DNA of 64,000 nt from Desulfogranum marinum. GTDB lineage: Bacteria > Desulfobacterota > Desulfobulbia > Desulfobulbales > Desulfobulbaceae. Made by a program: the position numbers and the translations under genes. The notes beneath the pieces are model-generated. The model saw nothing but the letters and a program-made list of their open reading frames with translations. It was not told the DNA's origin and searched no databases. Positions within the stretch are counted from its first letter, which is position 1, and every line of letters begins with the position of its first letter. This document shows, in pieces, positions 24,676-32,320 of the stretch. The stretch covers positions 1 to 64,000 of the forward strand of contig NZ_JAFFQD010000002.1 of assembly GCF_016918565.1 (NCBI RefSeq). The letters are read 5' to 3'.

Positions 24676-26786
24676 AGTTCCACTCTCCTCTTGGTGTTGC
24701 GGATACTCTTTGTTACATAGACAAAGGCGTCACATAGATTGACTCCGCCTCCGGCCTGATCCCACTCATCGAGTTTACCGACCATCAACTTCTGGTCGCT
24801 GATGCCGGCCATGAAACTCCTGCTCTGACGGGGAATTTCTTTGCCGAATCCATGGACGGTAAACACTGCCTCTGGATGCACATGATCGGTTACATGCGCT
24901 TCTGCTGTGGCATTGTAGGATCTATCAGCAGAGGAAAGTTCCACCAGATCCCCTGTTTGAATGTCTAGTTTTTTGGCCTGCTTGGTGTTGATCCAGACTG
25001 TATTGGTCGGCATCAGCTCAGACAGCAACGGGTTGTTGGTGGTATGTCCCTGGGTGTGCACTGCCACCTTGCCGTAGATGAGACGGAACATACCTTTTTT
25101 GGGTATTTCAGGAGCTTCAAATGGTTTTAAGGACGGGAGTCCCGCCTTGTCCAGTTTTTCACTGACGATTTCAATTTTACCGCTTGGGGTCTTGAACTGA
25201 CCATCGAGTTTATCGCGATCAAAGAACACTTGCTCTTCGCTTAATTCGATAAAACCTTTTTCATCAAAGTCAGCCATGGTATAGCCAGTGGGCTCAAGCT
25301 GCCATGCCCACAACTCATCCATGGTTTTGAACGGGAAGGTCTCTTCCAGGCCTAGGCGAGAGGCCAGACCGGTAAATATCTCGCAGGAAGACTTGGTGTC
25401 CCATTTTGGTTCTACTGCCCTACGGCGAACTGCAAGTCGTGGTTTGAGTCCTTTTTGCTGGACAATGGGGGTGTCTCTTTCGAGATAGGTTGATTCCGGA
25501 AGGATAACGTCACTGTACCAGCCGAACTCACTGTAGTTGACATCAATGGAGACCAGGAGATCGCATTTATCCAGCGCCCGTTTTTGTTGCTCTGGATCAG
25601 GCATGCCGCTGAACAGATCATGCCGCATGGCGATCCAGGCCTTGATGGGGTAGGGATCCTCCTTGAGCATGTTGTTGAAAAACAGATGTGCAAGACCAGG
25701 ACCCTTGTCAAAGTGATTGTATTTCCAACCAATACCGTCGCCGCGTTTGATATCCGGCTTGGCACAATCTATGGAACGGATACCTTTTTTACCGCAGTCG
25801 CCGGCCCCTTTGGGGATGAACAGGCCGCCTTTCATCTCAATATTGCCCATCAGGACATTGAGAATATGCATGGCGCGGCTGGCGTAAAAAGAGTCTTTGT
25901 AGCGGGCCAGGTTCCACCCCGGATGAAAAATAACGTTGGGCCGGTCTTCCCCTATTTCCTCGACAAAGGCCAACAGATCCTTTTCCTTAATATTGCATTC
26001 TTTGGCTGCCCAGGCTGGAGTGTACTGTTCGATGAAACTGCACAGTTCATCAAATCCGGTGACGTAGTTGCTAATAAACTCTTTGTCGTAATAACCTTGT
26101 TTGATCACCTGATGGATGACACCAAGGGCGAGAGCATAATCCGTTCCCGGACGGACCTGGAAAAAGCGAGTAGCCTTGGCGCCGGTCATGGTCTGGCGAA
26201 CATCGACGTAGGTCAGGCGGCCGCCGTTATCCAGCATATCCAGGGTCTGGTTGTTCTCGGCAATACGTAGTGCCGAGAACATGTCGCGGCCGAAAAGCAC
26301 CAGGTGTTTGGCATTTTTTATGTCATAAGCAAAGCCTTTACGACCAACGCCATTAATGGAAAGACTTGCATGGTGGGTGTTTCGGCCACAGGTGCAGTCG
26401 TGATTGGTATAGTTGGGAGAGCCAAAGGCATGGATAAAGGCTTTGTACATACCTTGCCAGGGACCGCCACGGCTTGAGAGTACGACCGATTCCGGACCAT
26501 ATTCGCTTTTGATGCGCTGCAGCTTTTCCGCCACGTAGTCCAGTGCCTCTTCCCAACTTGCCTCGCGCCAGCGTCCGGCACCGCGTGCACCCTCACGGAT
26601 GAGCGGCTGCTGGGGGCGCTGGGTATCATTGAGCAGGGCTACGCCGGCAGAACCTTTGGCACACAGGGCTCCGTCCAGCTGATGCGGGTTGCCCTCTATC
26701 CATGTTACTTCGTTATTTTCAGACTCCACCCGGATAGGACAGCGAACTGTGCACATCCCGCATATGGAGTAAACTGATTGTTTCAT
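24672..26786 (-). CDS. Molybdopterin oxidoreductase of the PhsA/PsrA (DMSO reductase) family, without Tat signal
   Basis: A 704-residue catalytic subunit. The N-terminal 4Fe-4S motif uses Cys9, Cys12, Cys16 and Cys42 (CGMCTVRC, then LCAKG). The probable Mo-ligand segment is NHDCTCGRNTHHAS around 128-141, with Cys131 or Cys133 as candidate. The C-terminal cofactor-binding domain has HTQGHTTNNPLLSELMPTN and WINTKQAKKLDIQTGDLVEL. The start is fixed by a strong AGGAGAG site just upstream, and there is no twin-arginine signal before the first cysteine; the protein is therefore expected in the cytoplasm, unlike typical thiosulfate or polysulfide reductases. The substrate cannot be named: thiosulfate, polysulfide, tetrathionate and arsenic or selenium oxyanions are all used by relatives. 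Confidence 0.85.
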   Translation of the reverse strand: MKQSVYSICGMCTVRCPIRVESENNEVTWIEGNPHQLDGALCAKGSAGVALLNDTQRPQQPLIREGARGAGRWREASWEEALDYVAEKLQRIKSEYGPESVVLSSRGGPWQGMYKAFIHAFGSPNYTNHDCTCGRNTHHASLSINGVGRKGFAYDIKNAKHLVLFGRDMFSALRIAENNQTLDMLDNGGRLTYVDVRQTMTGAKATRFFQVRPGTDYALALGVIHQVIKQGYYDKEFISNYVTGFDELCSFIEQYTPAWAAKECNIKEKDLLAFVEEIGEDRPNVIFHPGWNLARYKDSFYASRAMHILNVLMGNIEMKGGLFIPKGAGDCGKKGIRSIDCAKPDIKRGDGIGWKYNHFDKGPGLAHLFFNNMLKEDPYPIKAWIAMRHDLFSGMPDPEQQKRALDKCDLLVSIDVNYSEFGWYSDVILPESTYLERDTPIVQQKGLKPRLAVRRRAVEPKWDTKSSCEIFTGLASRLGLEETFPFKTMDELWAWQLEPTGYTMADFDEKGFIELSEEQVFFDRDKLDGQFKTPSGKIEIVSEKLDKAGLPSLKPFEAPEIPKKGMFRLIYGKVAVHTQGHTTNNPLLSELMPTNTVWINTKQAKKLDIQTGDLVELSSADRSYNATAEAHVTDHVHPEAVFTVHGFGKEIPRQSRSFMAGISDQKLMVGKLDEWDQAGGGVNLCDAFVYVTKSIRNTKRRVEL

Positions 26787-26831
26787 ACAACTCTCCTCGT
26801 TTTCTTTTTCGAATGTGAAAATTGTCGTTTT

Positions 26832-27191
26832 TTAGCCGGCAAGAACGTCTGTTACTTTTTCTTTCAGCTCACTTATATCAATCGGTTTCACACAGTACTC
26901 ACCTGCTCCCAGCTCAATCGCAGTTCGGGCTGTTTCAAGGGTAGGATAACCGGTCAACATGATCGCCTTTAACTCAGGCTTGAGCTTTTTCATTTCTTCA
27001 AGAACCTGGATGCCGTTCATTTTCTTTAGCTTGATGTCAAGGATGGCCAGGTCGACGTGATTTTTCCCCACGTGGTCTATTGCCTCCTGCTCCTCAGTGA
27101 ATGTTTGTACGTTATGCCCCTGACGGGTAAGTACTTTTTTGACGAGAACCACTGCGTCCTGTACGTCATCCAATACGAGTATTTCAGCCAT
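26832..27191 (-). CDS. Single-domain response regulator receiver
   Basis: A 119-residue receiver with DD at 8-9, phosphoacceptor Asp52 (LAILDIKLKKMNG), the switch Thr (IMLTGYP) and the Lys-Pro pair (CVKPID). There is no output domain, so it must act by protein contact or pass phosphate on. It lies 2 bases after the kinase gene stop and is the obvious partner of that kinase. The next gene, 45 bases downstream, is the molybdoenzyme. It may relay phosphate between the kinase, the HisKA-only protein and the NtrC-type regulator of the same cluster. Confidence 0.9.
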   Translation of the reverse strand: MAEILVLDDVQDAVVLVKKVLTRQGHNVQTFTEEQEAIDHVGKNHVDLAILDIKLKKMNGIQVLEEMKKLKPELKAIMLTGYPTLETARTAIELGAGEYCVKPIDISELKEKVTDVLAG

Positions 27192-27193
27192 TG

Positions 27194-28759
27194 TTAGGTA
27201 TTCTCCCTGGTTGTGCTGTCTGCTGCTGCACTCAGCGGCAGACGAATATGAAATGCGGTTCCGTTAATCTCTTTGCCGGTTTTCGGATCATTTACCGGAC
27301 TCTCCACGGTGATGGTGCCGCCATGCTCCTGAATGATGCCATAGATGACTGACAGGCCGAGACCCGTGCCTTTTCCAACGGCTTTGGTGGTGAAAAACGG
27401 ATCAAATATTTTGTTTTTAATTTCATCGGGGATACCCGTGCCGGTATCCATGACTGTGATTTGTACAGTGTCCTGGTTTTCCTGGGTGGAGATAATGATC
27501 TGGCCACCTCCTTTTTCCGCCAGGGCGTACTGGGCATTATTACAGAGGTTGATAATTACTTGGCGCAGCTTTTCGGTATCCCCTGTCACTTGCGGCAGTT
27601 CCGGGGAAAAATGGCGGATAACCTCAACCTGCTCAATGTTTAAAGAGTGCTCGGTCACGGCTAATACTTCTTCGATAAGAGCGTTGATATCCAGTGCTGT
27701 CTTGACGCTTTCCGCCTGGCGGGAAAACTTGAGCAGGTCGGCAACGATTTTGCGACATGCTTTGGTTTGGCGCTCCATTACTTCAAGGTTGGTGTAAGCT
27801 TCGCTTCCTTGCTCATAATCATCCATCATCAACTGCGTATAGCCGAGGATGATGCCCAGAGGGGTGTTGATCTCGTGAGCTACTCCTGCTGCCATTTCAC
27901 CGACAGAAGCCATTTTTTCACGATTAATGAGTTGGTCGGTGATAGTTTTCAATCTGGTCATATCCTTTCCTATTCCTTCACAACCGACCATGTTGTTGTT
28001 TTCGTCGTACACGGTATTGGATGTGAAAAGAATATTGCGGATGGAACCATCCCTGCCTTTGCACTCTATTTCCAGGTCACGAACAAAGCCGTTTTTTTTC
28101 AGCTCTCCCACGTACCGCTCACGGTCATCTTTATTGACAAAGAGATCGAAAAAACTAACTTTTTCCAGTGATTCGTCTATGTCCAGCAGTCTTCTTCCAC
28201 TGCTGTTAACGCTGGAAAGGTAGCCAAGTTCGTCGCAAAAATAGATGATATCTTTGGAATTTTCGAAGAAGTTGCGCAGCTTTTTTTCTGATTTGGAAAG
28301 GTTGCGAGTACGCTCTTCCACTATTTCTTCAAGGTGCGTGTTGAGCAGCTTAAGCTCGGTGGCACTGGCAAACAGTCTGGTGTTGGCATCGGACAGCTTT
28401 TCCGCTTCTGATCGGATCGCTTTATAGGCATCAAGGCCTTTATGGTAATAAATAGTAACCGCAGCCGTAGAGATAATCAGCATGGTGTTGAAACCACCTG
28501 AATAGGGCGAAAGCTGTTTCCAAAAAGCCCCATATCCACTGAATACCAGTAAAATGCGGGCAATGTGACCGACGCCACGGGACAGGGAGAAGGCCGCCAT
28601 TGCAACGCAGAAATAAAAGAGAAAGCCCCATATAAAGTTATTGGGTTCTATTTTTACCAAGATTCTAGAGTAGCGCAGAGCCATGAAGGACAGAAAAATA
28701 GCAAGCCCTGAGCCACATATATCGATTATATTTGCAGGCAACAGAGAGAGGGCGTTCAT
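27194..28759 (-). CDS. Membrane sensor histidine kinase with PAS domain
   Basis: A 521-residue kinase. About three or four membrane helices with short loops fill residues 10-115, so there is no large periplasmic sensor domain; the signal is probably taken within the membrane, from the partner membrane protein, or by the PAS domain. A coiled coil (about 118-155) leads into PAS about 160-275, then HisKA with His295 ([20 protein letters not shown]), and HATPase with [19 protein letters not shown] and [10 protein letters not shown]. The gene overlaps the upstream small membrane protein gene by 4 bases and is followed 2 bases later by a receiver gene, a tightly coupled sensor set. Confidence 0.9.
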   Translation of the reverse strand: MNALSLLPANIIDICGSGLAIFLSFMALRYSRILVKIEPNNFIWGFLFYFCVAMAAFSLSRGVGHIARILLVFSGYGAFWKQLSPYSGGFNTMLIISTAAVTIYYHKGLDAYKAIRSEAEKLSDANTRLFASATELKLLNTHLEEIVEERTRNLSKSEKKLRNFFENSKDIIYFCDELGYLSSVNSSGRRLLDIDESLEKVSFFDLFVNKDDRERYVGELKKNGFVRDLEIECKGRDGSIRNILFTSNTVYDENNNMVGCEGIGKDMTRLKTITDQLINREKMASVGEMAAGVAHEINTPLGIILGYTQLMMDDYEQGSEAYTNLEVMERQTKACRKIVADLLKFSRQAESVKTALDINALIEEVLAVTEHSLNIEQVEVIRHFSPELPQVTGDTEKLRQVIINLCNNAQYALAEKGGGQIIISTQENQDTVQITVMDTGTGIPDEIKNKIFDPFFTTKAVGKGTGLGLSVIYGIIQEHGGTITVESPVNDPKTGKEINGTAFHIRLPLSAAADSTTRENT

Positions 28760-29223
28760 TTATCAGCCTCTCTTTGGGCATCTTTGCTTAAGCTCCGCAG
28801 GCCGATAACCAAAGCCAGCAAGGCAGGCACATACAGCAGATGATCCATTTTAGTAATAAAATACACCATCTTGATTGGCGTGATAGGTCCTGCTACCTGC
28901 TCGTTCCAACTCGCTTTGTCTATGAAATCAGAGGGATTCAGGAGGCGGGCACTTTCATGGCCGACCAGGGCCAGCATATTCCATCCGGCAAAAAGGATGC
29001 AGAACAGCTGCAGGTAGTGCCATCCCTTGTTGCTCAACTCTGGAGTACGGCGGGTATGCCAGTACAGATAGATTAATGCTCCTGTGAACAATACATGAGA
29101 CATTTGGTGTACATAAAGTCCCTCAGGGGCGCCATGGGGCTGTAGCGCCCAAGCATGGTCTGGGACGAGCAGCAGGGCAACAATGAATAACCCTGTATGT
29201 CGGATGGTGGATAGCATTTTCAT
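28756..29223 (-). CDS. Small histidine-containing membrane protein, first gene of the 15-kb cluster
   Basis: A probable signal peptide (MKMLSTIRHTGLFIVALLLV, cleavage near HAWA) is followed by three membrane helices. Histidines lie at helix ends: LQPHGAPEGLYVHQMSHVLF, LALVGHESARLL and FITKMDHLLYVPALLALVIG. They could bind heme or metal, but no classic motif is present. I recall similar proteins beside histidine kinases in related bacteria but know no function. The ATG at 29223 is chosen rather than the GTG at 29253, because the GTG lies inside the -12 element of a sigma-54-type promoter. It overlaps the kinase gene by 4 bases, so it may be the kinase's sensing partner. Confidence 0.75.
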   Translation of the reverse strand: MKMLSTIRHTGLFIVALLLVPDHAWALQPHGAPEGLYVHQMSHVLFTGALIYLYWHTRRTPELSNKGWHYLQLFCILFAGWNMLALVGHESARLLNPSDFIDKASWNEQVAGPITPIKMVYFITKMDHLLYVPALLALVIGLRSLSKDAQREADK

Positions 29224-29248
29224 AGGCGTCTCATTTTGTTGAGTTAAA

Positions 29249-29265
29249 GGCACTATTCATGCCAA
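29249..29265 (-). promoter_or_regulatory. Sigma-54 (-24/-12) promoter of the 15-kb cluster
   Basis: On the minus strand the sequence is ttggcatgaatagtgcc. It has GG and GC exactly 10 bases apart, as in the sigma-54 consensus TGGCACG-N4-TTGC. The -24 box matches almost perfectly; the -12 box (GTGC) is weaker. Transcription would begin near 29238-29241, about 15-20 bases before the ATG at 29223. It is consistent with the NtrC-type regulator at the end of the cluster. Confidence 0.65.
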
Positions 29266-29383
29266 GCGTGAAGGGTTTCGTGATAGAGTCTGTGTTTTAG
29301 CCCTAAAATCTATGGGTTAGTGGAGTTGCTTTTTCCTGTAAACAAATTGTTTTTTTTTCAACTTGATGTGTTCACTGAAAATG

Positions 29384-29401
29384 TGCAACCCAAATGTTGC
29401 A
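29384..29401. promoter_or_regulatory. Palindromic upstream activator site 1
   Basis: TGCAAC-N6-GTTGCA is a perfect inverted repeat, centred about 150 bases upstream of the predicted sigma-54 start. Position and form fit an enhancer for an NtrC-type activator. Confidence 0.55.
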
Positions 29402-29578
29402 GTTTGAGGTGTTTTATAGAGAACAAGCACTGGGTATCGACTGTATAGCTGCGAATGCAGCAATTTTAGCGTGGCCGGAAAAAGGCAGTAATATAGTGCA
29501 ACTTTTCTGGCGCACTGTTTTTTTCTGTAATAAATTCAGTGCACTGTATAGTCTCTTTGCTCGAGAGGAAGAGATGGG

Positions 29579-29596
29579 TGCAACCCAAGTGTTGCG
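29579..29596. promoter_or_regulatory. Palindromic upstream activator site 2
   Basis: TGCAAC-CCAAGT-GTTGCG repeats site 1 with 16 of 18 bases identical (the spacer CCAAGT against CCAAAT), 195 bases further upstream. The similarity extends to the flanking gtttg. A single half-site TGCAAC at 29497-29502 lies between the two. Two near-identical palindromes support a shared binding protein. Confidence 0.5.
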
Positions 29597-29653
29597 GTTT
29601 GGTATGGTAAAAGAGGTGTGGTGTATACTCAGTTGCCGAGACGGGGATGATAG

Positions 29654-30241
29654 TCAGGTCTTACGACTGAGCAGGTAACCTAACCAGACATCACTGGGAT
29701 ATATGGGTGAAATGTTTTTTGAAAAATGGACAGGTTGTAATCCTACATCCGAGAAAACCGCTTCCAGTTGGTTACGTTGCCATAGGCTGAACGTTCGTCC
29801 TTGGTGTGTTACCGATGTTGCTTTTCCCTGTTTAAGGGACAGGTACATATAACCATCTTTGTTGAGGCCATCCAGAATGCGTTTTAATACAGCAGGGAGT
29901 TTTAGATGCGGCAGATGGACAAGCGATCCTACCAGAAGGATGGCGTCACACTCAAGGTCCGAAAAATTATATGTTTCAAAATTCGCAACAATAACCTGGC
30001 AACCGGAGTGGATGGTTGCAAGTTCGGCCATGTGTGGTGCACGCTCCAATCCTTGTACGTGATAACCTTTTTGCTTTAGCCACAGTATGTCTCTTCCTGA
30101 TCCGCACCCCACATCCAGTATTTTGGCTCCAGGTGACAATCGTTTAGTGACCACGGTGAGAAAGGGGGTAGGGTCGATATTGCATGTCTGCTTATAATAA
30201 CTCTTGGCGTTTGTTTCGTAATAATCAAATGTATGTTTCAT
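29654..30241 (-). CDS. Class I SAM-dependent methyltransferase
   Basis: A protein of about 195 residues with motif I ILDVGCGSGRDILWLKQKGY, the acidic LERAPHM at the end of strand 2, and DAILLVGSLVHLPH (motif II-like). The class I methyltransferase fold is clear; the substrate is unknown. The start is set at the ATG at 30241 (MKHTFDYYETNAKSYYKQ), the usual form for this group, rather than a GTG 30 bases upstream. It ends 58 bases before the second activator palindrome and is not part of the downstream cluster, though transcribed in the same direction. Confidence 0.8.
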   Translation of the reverse strand: MKHTFDYYETNAKSYYKQTCNIDPTPFLTVVTKRLSPGAKILDVGCGSGRDILWLKQKGYHVQGLERAPHMAELATIHSGCQVIVANFETYNFSDLECDAILLVGSLVHLPHLKLPAVLKRILDGLNKDGYMYLSLKQGKATSVTHQGRTFSLWQRNQLEAVFSDVGLQPVHFSKNISPIYPSDVWLGYLLSRKT

Positions 30242-30376
30242 GGTAGGGGAGGTCCTTTTGGGGATTCTCACGTAAAGAAAACTCGTTTGAGCCGGATTAG
30301 CTGGAAAAAAGGTGAATGAGGTAAGCAGAGATTTGGAGCACTGCTGAACGGTGACGGTTCGGGGTAAGTTGACGGT

Positions 30377-30914
30377 TTTAGCCCGGATTTCTCATCAGTT
30401 CAGGCCGTGCCAGGTTCAAAGTTTTTGGTAATGAATAGGTAAGCGTAGACTCCGGGTAAGCGTAGACTCCGGGTAAGCGCAGACTCCGATAGTCGCCTAT
30501 ATTCATTGCCAAAATACTGCAGAAAATGGTGCCGGATGGACTAACCTTTGGTGAACATTGTCAAAAACTTTCAACTTCATCTTAGTTTGTATAACGTATA
30601 ACCTAAATCTTGCATGTCAAACATGACAAAAACGCTTTTAGTTATGTTTTTCCAGACTGTTATCGGTTTTATCAACAAGAAATCAGTTCACTTTTAATGT
30701 GAGTTAGGTTTAAGAGCATTTTTTTCATGCTTGCCACCCTTCGGGATTGCCGATTTTACCGAATCTGCTTTGTTTGCGCACACTTGAAGTACTACAGTAC
30801 GTCTGCGTGTACGCAGCCTCGCACCTTCGGCAAACTTGGCAATTGCAGGATTTAGGTATAAAATTTTTGCAATTTGGCAGGTTGACACAATGTTCATGAG
30901 AAATTCTGGTTAGT
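30377..30914. repeat. Inverted-repeat element, copy 1 (MITE-like, 538 bp)
   Basis: The left end tttagcccggatttctcatca (30377-30397) and the right end tcatgagaaattctggttag (30894-30913) are imperfect inverted repeats, related to the ends of copy 2 at 36073-36329. The interior holds a 17-base tandem repeat, a hairpin, and palindromic stretches, but no convincing gene. The shared internal string agactccgatagt also occurs in copy 2. Small open frames inside are not supported. Confidence 0.55.
30438..30487. repeat. Threefold 17-bp tandem repeat
   Basis: The unit gggtaagcgtagactcc occurs three times in a row (the first lacks its leading g; the third has one change, gcgcag). The block is flanked by near-inverted repeats ggtaatgaatagg (30428 region) and cctatattcattgcc (30496 region), so the whole could fold into a long hairpin. 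It lies inside the MITE-like copy 1. Confidence 0.8.
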
Positions 30915-30964
30915 TGCAGCAGCACCGCCCTTTGAGTGAAAAAAGGGCGGTGGTAGGTAGTGCG

Positions 30965-31915
30965 TCAATTGTCGGAGAATTTGTTTTTCGCTTGATAGAA
31001 AAGACCTCTTTCCTGCCGAACTGCTTCTATCTTTCCTTGTTCTTCAAGTGAGCCGAGGTATTTATTAATTTCGTTAACATGGGATCCCAGGATGCTTGCT
31101 AGATCTTCGAGTGTGCAGGGCCTTCGCATGATTGTCTCAACAATGGCAGCTTCCATATCATTTCGATAAGAGCTGACACCTTTTCGTTGGGGAGCAGCTG
31201 CAATAATCTCAACTGGAATCGGTTTGAAAAAATCAGCGATTCGTTGCATCGTTTCCTGGTCTGCAGCTCGAATGCCCGGGATGACTCCCGGACGATCAAG
31301 GGTGTTCAGCTGCACCAGATCAGGATTTATTTTTTGGACAGCGGCTTTTAAGGCAGCAAGTTCCTGGGGACTGTCGTTGGAGCCCGGGAGTATGAAAATT
31401 TCCAGGTTGAATGTTCCCGTAAATTCATTGCTGAAAGATGCCAGGCCTTCAATGTAACTCTCCGGAGTAATTGAAGCATGGGGACGATTAATGGTTTGCA
31501 GGGCAGAGGCTGATGCCGCGTCCAGAGAGGGCATAACAAGATCAGCATGAAGCAGTGCCTTTCTTACCTCTTCCCGGCCGAGGAGGGTTCCGTTGGTCAG
31601 GACGGCTATAGAGACATGGGGCTTATGGTCGCGGATAAAGGCAAGGACTTCTCCTATCCGTGAGTTGAGCGTGGGCTCACCAGCACCAGAAAAAGTTATA
31701 TAGTCAGGATCCGGATTGTTTTGAAAATAATCTTCAAGCTCTTTAAGTACCTCGTCTACCGGAATATATTCCTGCCGTTCCATGGTGAGGTTGGTTGTTT
31801 CACCACATTCACAATAGATACAGTCAAGAGTGCATGTCTTGTGAGGAACAAGATCTACGCCCAGGGAAATACCTAGTCGACGTGAGGGCACTGGGCCAAA
31901 TAAATAATTATACAT
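30965..31915 (-). CDS. Radical SAM protein (COG0731-like) with winged-helix C-terminus
   Basis: From the ATG at 31915 the protein begins MYNYLFGPVPSRRLGISLGV, the usual start of this group; an upstream ATG 45 bases earlier would add an unconserved stretch. The SAM cluster motif is CTLDCIYC (CxxxCxxC), followed by ITFSGAGEPTL and LTNGTLL. A C-terminal segment of about 60 residues (TLEDLASILGSHVNEINKYL) resembles a winged helix. The family is a 4Fe-4S radical SAM enzyme of unknown substrate, distantly related to wybutosine-synthesis proteins. It stands alone between two repeat regions. Confidence 0.85.
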   Translation of the reverse strand: MYNYLFGPVPSRRLGISLGVDLVPHKTCTLDCIYCECGETTNLTMERQEYIPVDEVLKELEDYFQNNPDPDYITFSGAGEPTLNSRIGEVLAFIRDHKPHVSIAVLTNGTLLGREEVRKALLHADLVMPSLDAASASALQTINRPHASITPESYIEGLASFSNEFTGTFNLEIFILPGSNDSPQELAALKAAVQKINPDLVQLNTLDRPGVIPGIRAADQETMQRIADFFKPIPVEIIAAAPQRKGVSSYRNDMEAAIVETIMRRPCTLEDLASILGSHVNEINKYLGSLEEQGKIEAVRQERGLFYQAKNKFSDN

Positions 31916-32102
31916 CGTTATACCTTGCAAACGGTTTACAGGGGCTCCCCCTGATGGCATTGATTTGTGTACTTACTTTTGCAAAATACCACTTTTAGTT
32001 TTGGCGACAAGGTATATTGCAGCTGTATTCCCCAGCGGGTAGAGAATTGGGGAGATGAAAGGTAATTGATACTTGTTTGTATGGTGTTTTAACCTGTGCA
32101 AT

Positions 32103-32168
32103 AAATGGGGTCAGAGTATAATTAAAACGTGCCGAAAGAGAGCCTTTAATTTTACTCCGACCCCATTT
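32103..32168. repeat. Long imperfect palindrome (REP-like)
   Basis: The arms 32103-32126 (aaatggggtcagagtataattaaa) and 32145-32168 are complementary with few mismatches around an 18-base loop. Sequences with the same ggggtc...taatt arms are often associated with REP/RAYT transposable elements; no such transposase is in this window. It lies downstream of the mmd operon and upstream of nothing obvious. Confidence 0.55.
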
Positions 32169-32231
32169 GTTGACAATTTTAGCATTAAGGTAAGGCCGTG
32201 CTTTGAATATACGGTTTATAGAACCTGAAAA

Positions 32232-32281
32232 TGGGCATTCTCAAAATCGACTTGATTACGATTAATGTAACCGAATGCCCA
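32232..32281 (-). terminator. Possible terminator hairpin after the decarboxylase operon
   Basis: tgggcattc (32232-32240) pairs with gaatgccca (32273-32281), with a 32-base loop containing further complementarity (tacgattaatgta). On the minus strand, read downstream of mmdB, it is followed by attttcag, only a weak T-run, so it is a doubtful terminator and could be an element end. Confidence 0.3.
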
Positions 32282-32320
32282 CTTTTACAGCAGGGTCACA
32301 ATATTCATGAAAAACCCAGG

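Noticed and set aside
26787-26831. Missed Tat signal peptide for the molybdoenzyme
   Set aside because: The 45-base gap contains the AGGAGAG ribosome site, and no in-frame RR-containing extension exists.
29224-29253. GTG at 29253 as start of the first cluster gene
   Set aside because: It lies in the -12 element of the sigma-54-type promoter and adds a hydrophilic stretch before the signal peptide. The ATG at 29223 fits better.
30438-30487. CRISPR array
   Set aside because: Three 17-base units follow each other without spacers, and no cas gene is in the window.
30694-30925. Two 66-67 codon frames in the repeat region
   Set aside because: They lie inside the MITE-like element on the same sequence in different frames, without ribosome sites or family likeness.
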